A DNA stretch of 64,000 nucleotides from Acidimicrobiaceae bacterium. GTDB taxonomy: Bacteria; Actinomycetota; Acidimicrobiia; Acidimicrobiales; Poriferisodalaceae. Of the stretch, positions 52,455-61,613 are shown piece by piece; the stretch's first letter is position 1, and the number at the start of each line of letters is the position of its first letter. The notes beneath the pieces are model-generated. The model did not search any database, was not told where the DNA came from, and worked only from the letters and a program-made list of their open reading frames with translations. The stretch is taken from positions 1 to 64,000 of the forward strand of contig PBMG01000013.1 in NCBI GenBank assembly GCA_002722565.1. Reading direction: 5' to 3'. The position numbers were made by a program, and so were the translations under genes.

Positions 52455-53755
52455 GGCTGTAACCCTTCCTCGGCCCAGCGCTCGCGCTCAGTCACCGAAG
52501 CAGCATGCGCCCACAACCCTTCAGCTCTAGCCAGCAAGCCGACTGCATTGGCCACCCCATCGAATCCTGCCTTTGAAACTTCAACAACATGCATCCGCTT
52601 TTGGAAGTCATCAACGGTTAGGGCGCCGCTGAAACGTGCTGTGCCTGCCGTCGGCAAAACATGAGATGGGCCAGCTAGGTAGTCGCCAATCGACGCTGGC
52701 CCCCAATTGCCCAGAAACACTGCCCCTGCATTTCTTACGTCACCCACAAGGACATCCGCGCCTTCGCACATGAGTTGGAGATGCTCGGGCGCAATCTCGT
52801 TAACAACCTTTATGGCCTGCTGGGGCGTGTCAACTAAACACAAGTAACCGTCCTCGATAAGCGTTTCTAGCGTCTCCGAACGCCTTGGAGACGACTCGAG
52901 AATCACTTCGATCGCGTCCTCTACTTCCTGCGCGTATTCTTGATCCCAAGTAACTAGCCATGCGCGACCACCTGGCCCATGTTCGGCCTGCAAAATAAGA
53001 TCTATCGCCGTTGAAGTACTTGGACAGCTGTGATCTCCGACAACAACTATTTCAGATGGACCAGCGAAAGCAGCGGCTATTCCAACGGTGCCTGACACCT
53101 CTTGCTTCGCCGTCGCAACCCAGATATTGCCCGGACCTGCGATCACATCAACTGGGCTTATAGTTTCCGAGCCATAAGCCATCGTAGCTACTGCCTGAAC
53201 TCCACCAATCTTGTAAACCTCACTCACACCACATAGATAAGCCGCAGCTAACACAACCTGATCTATCTGACCCGATGGATTCGGTGGGCTACACAAAACG
53301 AGCTCTTCTACACCTGCGGCTTTGGCTGGCAAGGCTGTCATGAGGACGGTGGACGGATAAACAGCAAGTCCTCCTGGCACGTATAGACCAGCACGTTCTA
53401 CCGGCTGAGGCACGCTCGTAACCTTTATCTCGTCTTGGGTTACTTCGTGCGCTTTGCCTGCCTCCTGTTCATGGAAGTACAAAATTCGAGAGTGAGCGAG
53501 TTCGAGGGCAGCAGCCAACTCAGGTTCCAGAGATTTCCATGCTCTTTCTAATTCAATGCCGGAAACCCGAGGAGTAGCAATGTCTACCTGATCGAATTTA
53601 ATCGTTAGTTCTCGTATCGCAGCATCCCCTCCTTGTCGAACCTCAGAAATGATTTCCCTGACCGCAGAAGTCGGTACTTGACTATCTAAATCGGGGCGCG
53701 GGAGCACCCCATCCAATAGCCCTTCTTGGCCTCTGAGATCAATGCGGCGGAGCAC
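52451..53755 (-). CDS. hisD: histidinol dehydrogenase
   Basis: A 434-residue zinc- and NAD-dependent enzyme doing the last two steps of histidine synthesis. It has VERAGLYVPGGLAVYPSTVLMTALPA, SEVYKIGGVQAVATMAYG, DVIAGPGNIWVATAKQEVSG, FAGPSEIVVV, EHGPGGRAWLV, the base region APEHLQLMCEGAD, and GPSHVLPTAGTARFSGALTVDDF. The start is a GTG at 53755. It is first of hisD-hisC-hisB-hisH-hisA-hisF; hisG, hisE and hisI are not in the window. Confidence 0.98.
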   Translation of the reverse strand: MLRRIDLRGQEGLLDGVLPRPDLDSQVPTSAVREIISEVRQGGDAAIRELTIKFDQVDIATPRVSGIELERAWKSLEPELAAALELAHSRILYFHEQEAGKAHEVTQDEIKVTSVPQPVERAGLYVPGGLAVYPSTVLMTALPAKAAGVEELVLCSPPNPSGQIDQVVLAAAYLCGVSEVYKIGGVQAVATMAYGSETISPVDVIAGPGNIWVATAKQEVSGTVGIAAAFAGPSEIVVVGDHSCPSTSTAIDLILQAEHGPGGRAWLVTWDQEYAQEVEDAIEVILESSPRRSETLETLIEDGYLCLVDTPQQAIKVVNEIAPEHLQLMCEGADVLVGDVRNAGAVFLGNWGPASIGDYLAGPSHVLPTAGTARFSGALTVDDFQKRMHVVEVSKAGFDGVANAVGLLARAEGLWAHAASVTERERWAEEGLQP

Positions 53756-53833
53756 CCTACTGAGGGTACCGCTGACTAGAGGCCAGAAAGAAGTAGATAT
53801 CGCGAACAGCAGGCCTGACTGTAGGGTTCTCTT

Positions 53834-54043
53834 ATGGTTTCTCGGGCAGAACTTTCATCACTGGAAACAGCTATTCGAGAATTGAGCGACCGAATTACGG
53901 CTGCCGCCGATGAACTCTTAGGCACCAAAGAGGAAGCTGCAGCACTCGACTTGTACGAAGTTGAGCGTAACTTGAAGACAGCTCAACGCCGAATCTCCAA
54001 AGCAGCGAGCGGTTTGCCGGTTGAGCAAGGGAAGCGGCTCTAA
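53834..54043 (+). CDS. small helical protein of unknown function
   Basis: A 69-residue protein, predicted as two or three helices: ELSSLETAIRELSDRITAAADEL, then EEAAALDLYEVERNLKTAQRRISKAA. The composition (Ala, Glu, Leu, Arg) and heptads suggest a short coiled coil. No cysteines or signal. It is divergent from hisD, starts 78 nt away, and its stop overlaps the convergent citE-like gene by 4 nt. I do not recognise the family; the open frame, ATG and tight packing make a real gene likely. Confidence 0.55.
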   Translation: MVSRAELSSLETAIRELSDRITAAADELLGTKEEAAALDLYEVERNLKTAQRRISKAASGLPVEQGKRL

Positions 54044-54930
54044 CTAAGTTCTGCCAAAACCTCAGACATTTCAACGATCTTCTGCGCTCGAGTCAGATGA
54101 GGAACATCGACCATCTGTCCCTTGAAGCTAAACGCCATAAGACCTTCAGCCTCTTTCTCCGCGAATAACTCCAACAACTCGATCGCTTCACTGACCTCCT
54201 CATCAGATGGCGTAAACGACTCATTCACAACATCAATCTGGTTGGGATGGATTGTTATCTTTCCGGTATAACCCATAGCCGCAGATTGGTTGCACTCAGA
54301 CCTCAGACCATCAGGATCGTTAAAATCAACAAAGACTGTGTCCAAAGGCTGTTTTTCCCAAGCTGTAGCAGCTAGCAGGCACATAACCCGCGCGTGCTCA
54401 AAAATAGGTAAATAAGTTCCATCGGCATTGCGGTTGCCTCTCGAGCCGATCGCGGCCGATAGATCTTCGGCACCCCAAGTCAACGCATCCACTCGAGGAT
54501 TAGCGGCAAGATCACCAATGTTCAAAAAACCCTGTGGGGTTTCAGTTCCTAGGATCAGGAGTTTCGTAGATCCAAGGGGGTGGCCGTAAATGCCTTCGTT
54601 TTCTCGAATTAGCTCATCAATCTGAGCAATTTCATTCGAATTATTCACTTTGGGGATCAGGTACGAATCAGGCGGATGAACCATGGTTTCTTCTATATCG
54701 CGTTGAAACCAGGGACTGCCCAGCGGATTTACCCGCACCACCCGTTCCTGTCGGCCGAAGTCAACCTGTTCGAGCCAGTTAGCAACAGTCACGCGAGCTG
54801 AATCCTTATTGTCCGGAGTGACCGCATCTTCTAAATCGAGAATTAGGGCGTCGGCTTGCGTCCCTAACGATTTTTCGAGCATTTTCTCATTGGCACCGGG
54901 CACAAAGTGTGCGGCTCTTCGGATCGTCAT
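54040..54930 (-). CDS. CitE-like aldolase/lyase (HpcH/HpaI family)
   Basis: A 296-residue TIM barrel of the CitE/MclA type. Signature parts are RRAAHFVPGANEKML, the metal-binding ALILDLEDAVTPDNK, VRVNPLGSPWFQRD, YLIPKVNN, ILGTETPQGFLN, LTWGAEDLSAAIG and GKITIHPNQIDVVN. The end is longer than the smallest members and has FKGQMVDVPHLTRAQKIV. Such enzymes cleave or condense acyl-CoA thioesters (malyl-, citramalyl-CoA and related), but the substrate is not readable. It follows nth by 19 nt. Confidence 0.88.
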   Translation of the reverse strand: MTIRRAAHFVPGANEKMLEKSLGTQADALILDLEDAVTPDNKDSARVTVANWLEQVDFGRQERVVRVNPLGSPWFQRDIEETMVHPPDSYLIPKVNNSNEIAQIDELIRENEGIYGHPLGSTKLLILGTETPQGFLNIGDLAANPRVDALTWGAEDLSAAIGSRGNRNADGTYLPIFEHARVMCLLAATAWEKQPLDTVFVDFNDPDGLRSECNQSAAMGYTGKITIHPNQIDVVNESFTPSDEEVSEAIELLELFAEKEAEGLMAFSFKGQMVDVPHLTRAQKIVEMSEVLAELS

Positions 54931-54949
54931 TCGAACATTCCTTTACATC

Positions 54950-55591
54950 TCAAAAATCGAAAGCGGCAGGGCAAAAGTCATTTAGAACACAAATATCGCA
55001 GCGAGGGTTCCGAGCGAAACATATCTGCCTTCCATGAAGAATCACGCGAAGACTAAACTCTCCCCGTTCATATTGGGGCACCATTGGGTTCAACTCCATC
55101 TCTACCTTGACCGGATCTTCTTCTTGGGTGAGCCCTAAGCGCCGAGCCAGCCGACCAACATGCGTATCTACCGGTAAACCAGGTAACCCAAAGGCTACCG
55201 AGCGAATGACATTGGCTGTTTTCCTACCTACACCTCCAAGCTGCACCAAATCGTCTAATTGCTTCGGAACCTCTCCTCCATGCTCGTCTAAGAGTTGATT
55301 AGCCATCTTCAGCAAATTCTTGGCTTTGTTCTTATAAAAACCAGTTGGATGAACCAGCGCCTCCAGCTCCCCTTGTTCAGCGGCCGCTAACTCAAACGGA
55401 CCTGGGTAACGATCAAACAAGGCGGGAGTGGTTTTGTTGACCCGCACATCAGTGCATTGTGCCGACAAGATGGTGGCCACCAACAACTCGAAGGGGCTGC
55501 CATGGTCCAACTCACAGATTGCTTCGTACTCGGATTTCAACCGGTCATGCACCGCCCGAGCCCGGCCATTAGGCGATCGTGGCTTCCCCAT
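54950..55591 (-). CDS. nth: endonuclease III
   Basis: A 213-residue DNA glycosylase/AP lyase for oxidised pyrimidines. It has FELLVATILSAQCTDVRVN, the helix-hairpin-helix with catalytic Lys in LVQLGGVGRKTANVI, catalytic Asp in LPVDTHVGRLARRLG, and a 4Fe-4S loop with four Cys in the C-x6-C-x2-C-x5-C spacing (CFARNPRCDICVLNDFC). The length is normal. It runs divergently from mshD with 48 nt between. Confidence 0.97.
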   Translation of the reverse strand: MGKPRSPNGRARAVHDRLKSEYEAICELDHGSPFELLVATILSAQCTDVRVNKTTPALFDRYPGPFELAAAEQGELEALVHPTGFYKNKAKNLLKMANQLLDEHGGEVPKQLDDLVQLGGVGRKTANVIRSVAFGLPGLPVDTHVGRLARRLGLTQEEDPVKVEMELNPMVPQYERGEFSLRVILHGRQICFARNPRCDICVLNDFCPAAFDF

Positions 55592-55639
55592 AATGTTTGG
55601 TTACCTCATTAGGTCACGAGTAGCGATACCTTCAATAAG

Positions 55640-56356
55640 GTGACCGAAGACCCTGACGAAACGCCAACAATAACGCTTACAGAAGACAGAGACGGCCAAG
55701 TAATAGAAGTTAATGCGTCTCATTGGACCCCGGACGCCCTCTCCATGGCGTTACGAGACGTATTGTCGCAAACCTCCGCGGATGCCTCTATCTGGCTGGA
55801 CCACCCGTCAGAGGAGATTGATCTGCTTTTGGGTCGGCTTGGAATGACCCCCCAAAGAGACCTGTTTCGAATGGAGACTTCGATTCCCATAAAACAACGG
55901 ACAGACATTGCGACTCGGTCTTTCGTCATTGGACAAGACGAAGCCGAATGGTGTGAGGTCAACAATCGAGCCTTCTCATGGCATCGAGAACAAAGCGGTT
56001 GGACTGTCGAACTCCTACAAGAACGCCAACAAGAGTCCTGGTTTGACACTGAAGGCTTCCGAATTTACGAACAAGAGGGACGAATAGCCGCTTTTTGTTG
56101 GACCAAAATTCACGCTGACGAGAACCCGCCCATCGGGGAGGTTTACGTCATAGCTGTAGACCCCGACTTCCATGGCCTTGGTCTTGGGCGTGCTTTAACC
56201 CTGGCTGGATATCAACATCTCGAAGCCGCAGCCATTACACGAGCAATGCTCTACGTGGACGCCGATAACGCCCCCGCTGTGAATCTCTACCGAGACATCG
56301 GCCTGGAAGTTGAAGTTGTACGTCGCCTTTATCAGCAGCAAAACCAAGCCAGTTAA
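55640..56356 (+). CDS. mshD: mycothiol acetyltransferase (mycothiol synthase)
   Basis: A 238-residue GNAT protein catalysing the last step of mycothiol synthesis. The C-terminal GNAT has the MshD marks IAAFCWTKIH, IGEVYVIAVDPDFHGLGLGRALTLAGYQHLE (acetyl-CoA loop) and LYVDADNAPAVNLYRDIGLEV, with FSWHREQSGWTVE in front. Known MshD is about 300 residues with two GNAT repeats; here the N-terminal repeat is shortened to about 85 residues. The start is a GTG at 55640. It ends overlapping the VIT1/CCC1 gene by 4 nt on the other strand. Confidence 0.88.
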   Translation: MTEDPDETPTITLTEDRDGQVIEVNASHWTPDALSMALRDVLSQTSADASIWLDHPSEEIDLLLGRLGMTPQRDLFRMETSIPIKQRTDIATRSFVIGQDEAEWCEVNNRAFSWHREQSGWTVELLQERQQESWFDTEGFRIYEQEGRIAAFCWTKIHADENPPIGEVYVIAVDPDFHGLGLGRALTLAGYQHLEAAAITRAMLYVDADNAPAVNLYRDIGLEVEVVRRLYQQQNQAS

Positions 56357-57063
56357 AGCTCTAGTACCCCACCCAGCGCGCCTCCAACAAAGTAGATGGC
56401 TACAGCAGCGGCGATAGCTATTCCAACATGCCTAACAACTCCTCGCAGCACCGAATGTCCGGTGGCCAAGGCCAGGGTCACTCCAATAACCGCTGCTCCG
56501 ACGACCGCAGCAGCAATGGAGAACCACACCATCACAGACGAAGAAGCTACAAACCAAGGCATCAGCGGAACAAGCGCCCCTAAGGCAAACGCAAAAAACG
56601 ACCACGCTGCGGAGCTGAAAGGTGAGGCAAGTTCATTTGGAGCTACGCCAAGTTCTTCTCTTGCATGAACTTCGAGAGCCATTTCTGGATTTTGCATCAC
56701 CAGCTCTGCCATTTCCCTGGCCTGTTTTGAGTCCATGCCCCGCTCGATGTAAACCTCCGCCAACTCGTTCGTCTCTTCCTCCGGGTCATCTGCTAAAGCC
56801 TGTCTTTCCTTTTCAAGCTCTCGCTTTACGAGATCATTTTGGGCACGTACAGATACATACTCACCCGCCGCCATCGAAATAGCGCCCGCTAAGAGGCCCG
56901 CCACGCCCGCAGCGCGCACCGTCGGGCCTGACGCATCTGCGCCCGCAAGACCAACGATCAGTAACACGTTTGAAACTAAACCGTCTGACGCGCCGAAAAC
57001 TGCGGCCCTTACTCCGCCGCCCGTCACATCCCGATGATGGTCGTCATACCTATGAGGAGCCAC
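56353..57063 (-). CDS. VIT1/CCC1-family iron/manganese transporter
   Basis: A 236-residue membrane protein. It starts with a His/Asp-rich segment, then the family motifs AAVFGASDGLVSNVLLIVGLAGA and GAISMAAGEYVSVRAQNDLVKRELEKE. A soluble acidic metal-binding-like domain (about residues 85-150) follows, then LASPFSSAAWSFFAFALGALVPL and two last helices. About five transmembrane segments are visible. The family exports ferrous iron or manganese. It runs divergently from rlmN. Confidence 0.92.
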   Translation of the reverse strand: MAPHRYDDHHRDVTGGGVRAAVFGASDGLVSNVLLIVGLAGADASGPTVRAAGVAGLLAGAISMAAGEYVSVRAQNDLVKRELEKERQALADDPEEETNELAEVYIERGMDSKQAREMAELVMQNPEMALEVHAREELGVAPNELASPFSSAAWSFFAFALGALVPLMPWFVASSSVMVWFSIAAAVVGAAVIGVTLALATGHSVLRGVVRHVGIAIAAAVAIYFVGGALGGVLEL

Positions 57064-57095
57064 GTAATCGAAGCTACCCCCCGTACCCTAGAAGT

Positions 57096-58133
57096 GTGGT
57101 GATAACTCGCTATGACATATCTCGCTCTGACCTAGCTGAATTACTCGAAGGCGAACCCAACTACAGAATCGACCAAGTGTGGGAGGGCCTACATAGTCAG
57201 CACCGCGAGCCAGCAGAGCTTACAAACATTCCCAAAGCCCTGCGGTCAGCAATCGAAGAGCTTCTACCTGCCGCTCTCACTCCCGTCAGGCAAGTGAGCA
57301 GCGACAACGGGAAAACACTCAAACAACTTTGGCAATTGGGAGATGGCCATTTACTTGAGTCAGTCCTAATGCATTACCGAGATCGCTCAACCGTCTGCGT
57401 GTCTTCCCAGGCTGGATGCGCCATGGCATGCTCGTTCTGCGCCACAGGTCAGATTGGCTTTGATCGACATCTAACCAGCGGCGAAATCGTTGAACAGGTA
57501 GTCAGAGCATCCCAAAATGCGAAGGATAAACGCGTAAGCAATGTTGTGTTTATGGGCATGGGTGAACCCTTAGCTAACTTCGAGAACGTTTGGTCCGCCG
57601 TTGAACGGATACACGGTGACCTAGGCATCGGAGCTAGAAAAATAACTATCTCTACGGTCGGGGTTATTCCAGGTATTGAACGACTTACACAGCAGGACCT
57701 ACCTGTAAGCCTCGCTGTTTCATTGCACTCCGCTAATAACAGCATCCGCAACCAGTTAGCGCCTGTCAATCGCACATATCCACTCAGGAAACTGTCCGAG
57801 GCACTCCAGAGCTACAAGCGGTCAAAAAACCGAAGGATAAGCCTCGAATGGGCCATGATGGCAGGCGTCAACGACACCGAGACCGCTGGGCGCGAACTCG
57901 CCGAATTCGCGCGGCCGCTGAACGCACATGTCAATCTCATTCCCTTGAACCCAACTCCGGGATACGACAACCCTGGCACTGACCACGAATCCATAGCTTG
58001 GTTTCAGCAGATTCTGGAATCATTTGGCGTCAACGCAACTATTCGCGCTAATCGAGGAACAGATATTGATGCTGCTTGTGGTCAACTCCGCGCAGAGCAC
58101 AGAGTTAAAATCTCAAAGCGTCGCAATGCCTGA
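57096..58133 (+). CDS. rlmN: 23S rRNA (adenine-2503-C2) methyltransferase
   Basis: A 345-residue radical SAM enzyme that also modifies some tRNAs. It has the CxxxCxxC cluster in VSSQAGCAMACSFCATGQIGF, FMGMGEPLANF, STVGVIPGI, LAVSLHSANN, LEWAMMAGVND, LIPLNPTPG and the methylated Cys in DIDAACGQLR. The frame is open from 56970, but that overlaps the divergent VIT1/CCC1 start; the GTG at 57096 (or the adjacent GTG at 57099) gives the family N-terminus. Confidence 0.96.
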   Translation: MVITRYDISRSDLAELLEGEPNYRIDQVWEGLHSQHREPAELTNIPKALRSAIEELLPAALTPVRQVSSDNGKTLKQLWQLGDGHLLESVLMHYRDRSTVCVSSQAGCAMACSFCATGQIGFDRHLTSGEIVEQVVRASQNAKDKRVSNVVFMGMGEPLANFENVWSAVERIHGDLGIGARKITISTVGVIPGIERLTQQDLPVSLAVSLHSANNSIRNQLAPVNRTYPLRKLSEALQSYKRSKNRRISLEWAMMAGVNDTETAGRELAEFARPLNAHVNLIPLNPTPGYDNPGTDHESIAWFQQILESFGVNATIRANRGTDIDAACGQLRAEHRVKISKRRNA

Positions 58134-58166
58134 GGGTTTCCGTTCGACCTCTGCCACACTGAACAG

Positions 58167-58565
58167 GTGAACAATCTTCGTTGGTTGAATCCAACTCAAC
58201 CTCAAACTTTGTACAGCGCGGTAATGCTGGCCTATTTCCGTGGCGCAAGCATCATTCTCTTTGGCAGTGTTTACTACCGCCAACTGCCCTATGACCTACT
58301 TGGACTATTCGCTTCGCGCATATTTCCACTCTTGCTTCTAGGTGCGCTCATCGGTGGAGGCCTGGGGATAGCCAACGAGAAAAAGCTTGGATTTCGCTTA
58401 GCGCTTTCAGCAGCTATCTACTCGGTAGTGGCAACACTTTGGATAGGCGTCCGCTACGACATCGATCTACTCGGGTTTTTGCTGCGCTTGATGTTTGACG
58501 TAGTCCTCCTGGTCCTCTTGCTCCATCCGCAAAGTAAGGAATACAGAAGGATCTGGTTCGCCTGA
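58167..58565 (+). CDS. small integral membrane protein of unknown function
   Basis: A 132-residue protein with four hydrophobic segments (around residues 15-40, 48-66, 77-98 and 104-121) and short polar loops, ending with a basic SKEYRRIWFA. No recognised motif. The start is a GTG at 58167, directly after an AACAG, with no clear ribosome binding site. It lies 33 nt after rlmN and 23 nt before the MaoC gene, all on the plus strand. Confidence 0.7.
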   Translation: MNNLRWLNPTQPQTLYSAVMLAYFRGASIILFGSVYYRQLPYDLLGLFASRIFPLLLLGALIGGGLGIANEKKLGFRLALSAAIYSVVATLWIGVRYDIDLLGFLLRLMFDVVLLVLLLHPQSKEYRRIWFA

Positions 58566-58588
58566 CGGATGGCCCTAAACTCCGAACC

Positions 58589-59047
58589 ATGACTACTCAC
58601 ATTGATGGAATCGACGATCTTGAAAGCAGGGTCGGGCAGCAAATCGGATACAGCGAATGGCACACCATTACACCTGAGCAAGTACAAAAGTTTGCTGAAG
58701 CAACTGGTGATTTTCAATGGATCCACCTTGACGAAGAAAAAGCAAAGGCTGGGCCGTTCGGCACAACAATCGCTCACGGATACCTAACACTCTCGCTTGC
58801 ACCTATGTGCATGTCTGAGGCATTCGTCATCGGTGGAGACGTCCAAATGGGCGTCAATTACGGTGCTAACAAAATTCGCTTCACCGCCCCGGTACCGGTT
58901 GGATCCAACGTTCGGATGGGCGCCACTCTCAACGAAGTTTCGAGGTTCGATGGAGGGGCGCAGTACACCACCGAACTAATCTTTGAAATCGAAGGCTCCG
59001 ACAGGCCTGCCTGTGTAGCCGAATGTATTTACCGCGTATACACCTGA
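58589..59047 (+). CDS. MaoC-like (R)-specific enoyl-CoA hydratase
   Basis: A 152-residue hot-dog-fold hydratase. It has ITPEQVQKFAEATGDFQWIHLDEEKAKAG, where the catalytic Asp and His sit in A-T-G-D-x-x-x-I-H, then FGTTIAHGYLTLSL and NYGANKIRFTAPVPVGSNVRM. The sequence matches (R)-hydratases acting on enoyl-CoA or enoyl-ACP. It is cytoplasmic and precedes menG by 26 nt. Confidence 0.92.
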   Translation: MTTHIDGIDDLESRVGQQIGYSEWHTITPEQVQKFAEATGDFQWIHLDEEKAKAGPFGTTIAHGYLTLSLAPMCMSEAFVIGGDVQMGVNYGANKIRFTAPVPVGSNVRMGATLNEVSRFDGGAQYTTELIFEIEGSDRPACVAECIYRVYT

Positions 59048-59073
59048 AACCCAATTGATCCGACGACAAACTG

Positions 59074-59766
59074 ATGCATAGCGACGAACTCCCACAGGGA
59101 GAAGAAAAATCGGTCGCTGTTGAACACATGTTTGACCAGATCGCGCCCCGGTACGACTTGGTCAACCGGTTAATGACTTTTCGCATGGACGTTGGATGGC
59201 GCCGACGCACAGTCAAGTCATTGGAACTGCCCTCAGGGTCAATGGTTTTGGACCTTGCTTGCGGCACCGGCGACTTTTGCAATGACCTTCTGCGCTATGG
59301 ACTCGATCCCGTCGGCCTCGATTTCAGTGCTGGCATGTTGAACGCCGCAAACACGGACGCTCCTTTAATTAGAGCTGACGCTTTGTGCCTTCCAATACCA
59401 TCGAACAGCGTCGACGGTGTTACTTGTGGTTTCGCCCTAAGAAACTTTACAAATTTGGACGAATTCTTCGCGGAAATATCTCGTGTGCTCAAACCGGGCG
59501 GACGCATCGGGTTACTCGACGTAGCTGAACCTTCAAATCCGTTACTTCGGGTAGGCCACAGCTTCTACTTCGGGAAGGTAGTTCCCAAAATCGGTGCTTT
59601 GCTATCCGACCGAAACGCTTACAGATATCTTCCGAAATCTGTTCAATATCTTCCTGAAAGTCATGAACTCCTAGCTGGGCTTCAAGCTGTTGGCTTCACC
59701 GATGTCAACAGAACTCTGCTGAGTGGCGGAATTACCCAACTGTTTCTCGGGTCTCTTCGCAAATGA
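59074..59766 (+). CDS. menG: demethylmenaquinone methyltransferase (MenG/UbiE)
   Basis: A 230-residue SAM methyltransferase with the family signature VEHMFDQIAPRYDLVNRLMTFRMD, motif I LDLACGTGDF, GLDFSAGMLNAA, VDGVTCGFALRNF and LKPGGRIGLLDVAEP. It adds the methyl group to the menaquinone precursor, the final step in that pathway. It ends 1 nt before the convergent menA stop, so the two consecutive-step enzymes face each other. Confidence 0.95.
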   Translation: MHSDELPQGEEKSVAVEHMFDQIAPRYDLVNRLMTFRMDVGWRRRTVKSLELPSGSMVLDLACGTGDFCNDLLRYGLDPVGLDFSAGMLNAANTDAPLIRADALCLPIPSNSVDGVTCGFALRNFTNLDEFFAEISRVLKPGGRIGLLDVAEPSNPLLRVGHSFYFGKVVPKIGALLSDRNAYRYLPKSVQYLPESHELLAGLQAVGFTDVNRTLLSGGITQLFLGSLRK

Positions 59767-59767
59767 G

Positions 59768-60634
59768 CTAGATACCTATAGCAAGACCTATGCACAGCAG
59801 AACGCCATAGATCATCTGCAACTTCCCCGTTGCTCCGAGAACGGGAATCAAGTCCAGACCTGACGCTCCTCTGACCACCGAGCGGATTGGGGCTATCGCT
59901 ACTGGCAAGGCCACCAACGCCAGCAAGGCCCCCGGCCTGAGAAGACATAGGTAAGGCAAAGAGAGAAACGCTATGGCTACTGCGAGTAAATAGAGCGCTC
60001 GAGTGGGTTTATCACCTATACGAACGGCCAAAGTACGTTTACCAGCCAGTTCATCGCCGGGGAGATCGCGGAGGTTGTTAGTTATAAGCAAGGCGACCGC
60101 CAACAAACCAACCGGCACCGAGACCCCGACCGCTAGAGGGGTAACCTCTTCGTCTTGAACATAGGTAGTGCCAATCGAGGCTACTAATCCAAAAAACACA
60201 AAGACGAATAGCTCTCCCAGACCTCGATATCCGTAGGGCTTAGGGCCCCCGGTGTAACACCATGCAGCCACTATGGCTGCAGCACCGATAGCAAGCAGCC
60301 ACCAACTAGTGAGTAACGAAAGGTAGAGGCCAGCGATTGCAGCTACGCCAAAGAAGCAGAAAGCAGCACGTTTCACGCTTGTGGGAGGAACCACTCCTGA
60401 TGCAACCAACCTCTGCGGCCCTACTCTTTGGTCATCAGTCCCACGCACTCCGTCGCTGTAATCATTTGCGTAGTTCACAGCTATTTGCAGAGCTAAGCCC
60501 ACAACCAAAGCCAAAGAAGCCCGCAAGAAGTCCGGCTGTTCCTGAGCTGCCGCAGTTCCCACCAACACTGGAACAACAGCTGCTGGCCAAGTCCGAGGTC
60601 GCGAGCCAGCGAACCAAATAGATAAAGTCGTCAC
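59768..60634 (-). CDS. menA: 1,4-dihydroxy-2-naphthoate polyprenyltransferase
   Basis: A 288-residue UbiA-family membrane enzyme with about nine helices. It has SRPRTWPAAVVPVLVGTAAA, the first Asp-rich motif in AVNYANDYSDGVRGTDDQRVG and the second in LLITNNLRDLPGDELAGKRTLAVRIG. These are the MenA forms of the prenyl-diphosphate-binding motifs. The start is a GTG at 60634 with GAGAGGG about 5 nt upstream. It prenylates naphthoate for menaquinone. Confidence 0.95.
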   Translation of the reverse strand: MTTLSIWFAGSRPRTWPAAVVPVLVGTAAAQEQPDFLRASLALVVGLALQIAVNYANDYSDGVRGTDDQRVGPQRLVASGVVPPTSVKRAAFCFFGVAAIAGLYLSLLTSWWLLAIGAAAIVAAWCYTGGPKPYGYRGLGELFVFVFFGLVASIGTTYVQDEEVTPLAVGVSVPVGLLAVALLITNNLRDLPGDELAGKRTLAVRIGDKPTRALYLLAVAIAFLSLPYLCLLRPGALLALVALPVAIAPIRSVVRGASGLDLIPVLGATGKLQMIYGVLLCIGLAIGI

Positions 60635-60731
60635 GTCACCCTCTCGGAATTGGCTTTAGCTAATTGGATTTCCATAGGACGAACCATAGAAGACTGAGCT
60701 TTGCATGCCCAGATAGTCATAGGATTCATTT

Positions 60732-61613
60732 ATGAAGTTTGGTTATCTAACAGGAAATCATGCCAATGGGATTCTTCCGGGCCACCTAGCCAGAGAGCTA
60801 GAGAGCCGCGGTTTCGATTCTGTCTGGTTCCCAGAACACAGTCACATACCAGTCGAAAGACGCAGCCCCTACCCCAATGGAGGGCAGCTACCCGGCAGCT
60901 ACTACCACATGATGGATCCGTGGGTATCTGTTGCAGCTGCAGCAGCTGAGACTACAAGCTTGACCTTAGGCACAGGCATTTGCCTATTGCTCGAACACGA
61001 CCTGTTGGACCTCGCCTGCACAGTAGCGACTGCAGATGTGCTGTCCCAAGGACGGGTAGTGATGGGTATCGGGGTCGGCTGGAACGAAGAAGAATTGGAA
61101 AACCACCGCCCGGACATACCGTTCAAAAAGCGTTACTCCGCTATGCGTGAAAGAGTGCAAGGGTTACGTCAAGCCTGGAGCGAAGAAGAAGCTGAGTTTG
61201 CAGGCACGTGGGATAGCTATTCCCGCTCCTGGGTCTTTCCTAAACCCACCAACGGAACGGTGCCGATAGCGCTGGGAAACGCTGGACCATTAGGAATTAA
61301 ACATGCTGCCGAATACGCCGACGAGTGGGCTCCAATCGATGTTGGAGTTATGAATGTCGATGGGAAACCGGATGTCATCACCGGTATTCAACGCTTTCGT
61401 GAGTTAGCTGATGAAGCTGGTCGAGATGGATCTTCGATTCCTATTTCTCTTTATGTGTGGGGGCGGCCACGGACAGAACGACTGCAGAGCTATGCCGAGG
61501 CTGGGGTAACTCAATTTATCTTCACCCCGGTAAATTTTGACTTGCCTTCAGCCGATGAGACTTTGCGGTATCTAGATGAGTTGACCACGACAGTCGACGA
61601 GTTTCAGTCCTAG
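60732..61613 (+). CDS. luciferase-like (LLM class) F420-dependent oxidoreductase
   Basis: A 293-residue TIM-barrel oxidoreductase of the F420-dependent group resembling Rv2161c. Family marks are FGYLTGNHAN, LESRGFDSVWFPEHSHIP, DPWVSVAAAAAETTSLTLGTGICLLLEHDLL, GRVVMGIGVGWNEEELEN and LGNAGPLGIKHAAEYADEWAP. The substrate is unknown. It supports the presence of coenzyme F420 in this organism. It overlaps the next, convergent gene by 4 nt. Confidence 0.9.
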   Translation: MKFGYLTGNHANGILPGHLARELESRGFDSVWFPEHSHIPVERRSPYPNGGQLPGSYYHMMDPWVSVAAAAAETTSLTLGTGICLLLEHDLLDLACTVATADVLSQGRVVMGIGVGWNEEELENHRPDIPFKKRYSAMRERVQGLRQAWSEEEAEFAGTWDSYSRSWVFPKPTNGTVPIALGNAGPLGIKHAAEYADEWAPIDVGVMNVDGKPDVITGIQRFRELADEAGRDGSSIPISLYVWGRPRTERLQSYAEAGVTQFIFTPVNFDLPSADETLRYLDELTTTVDEFQS

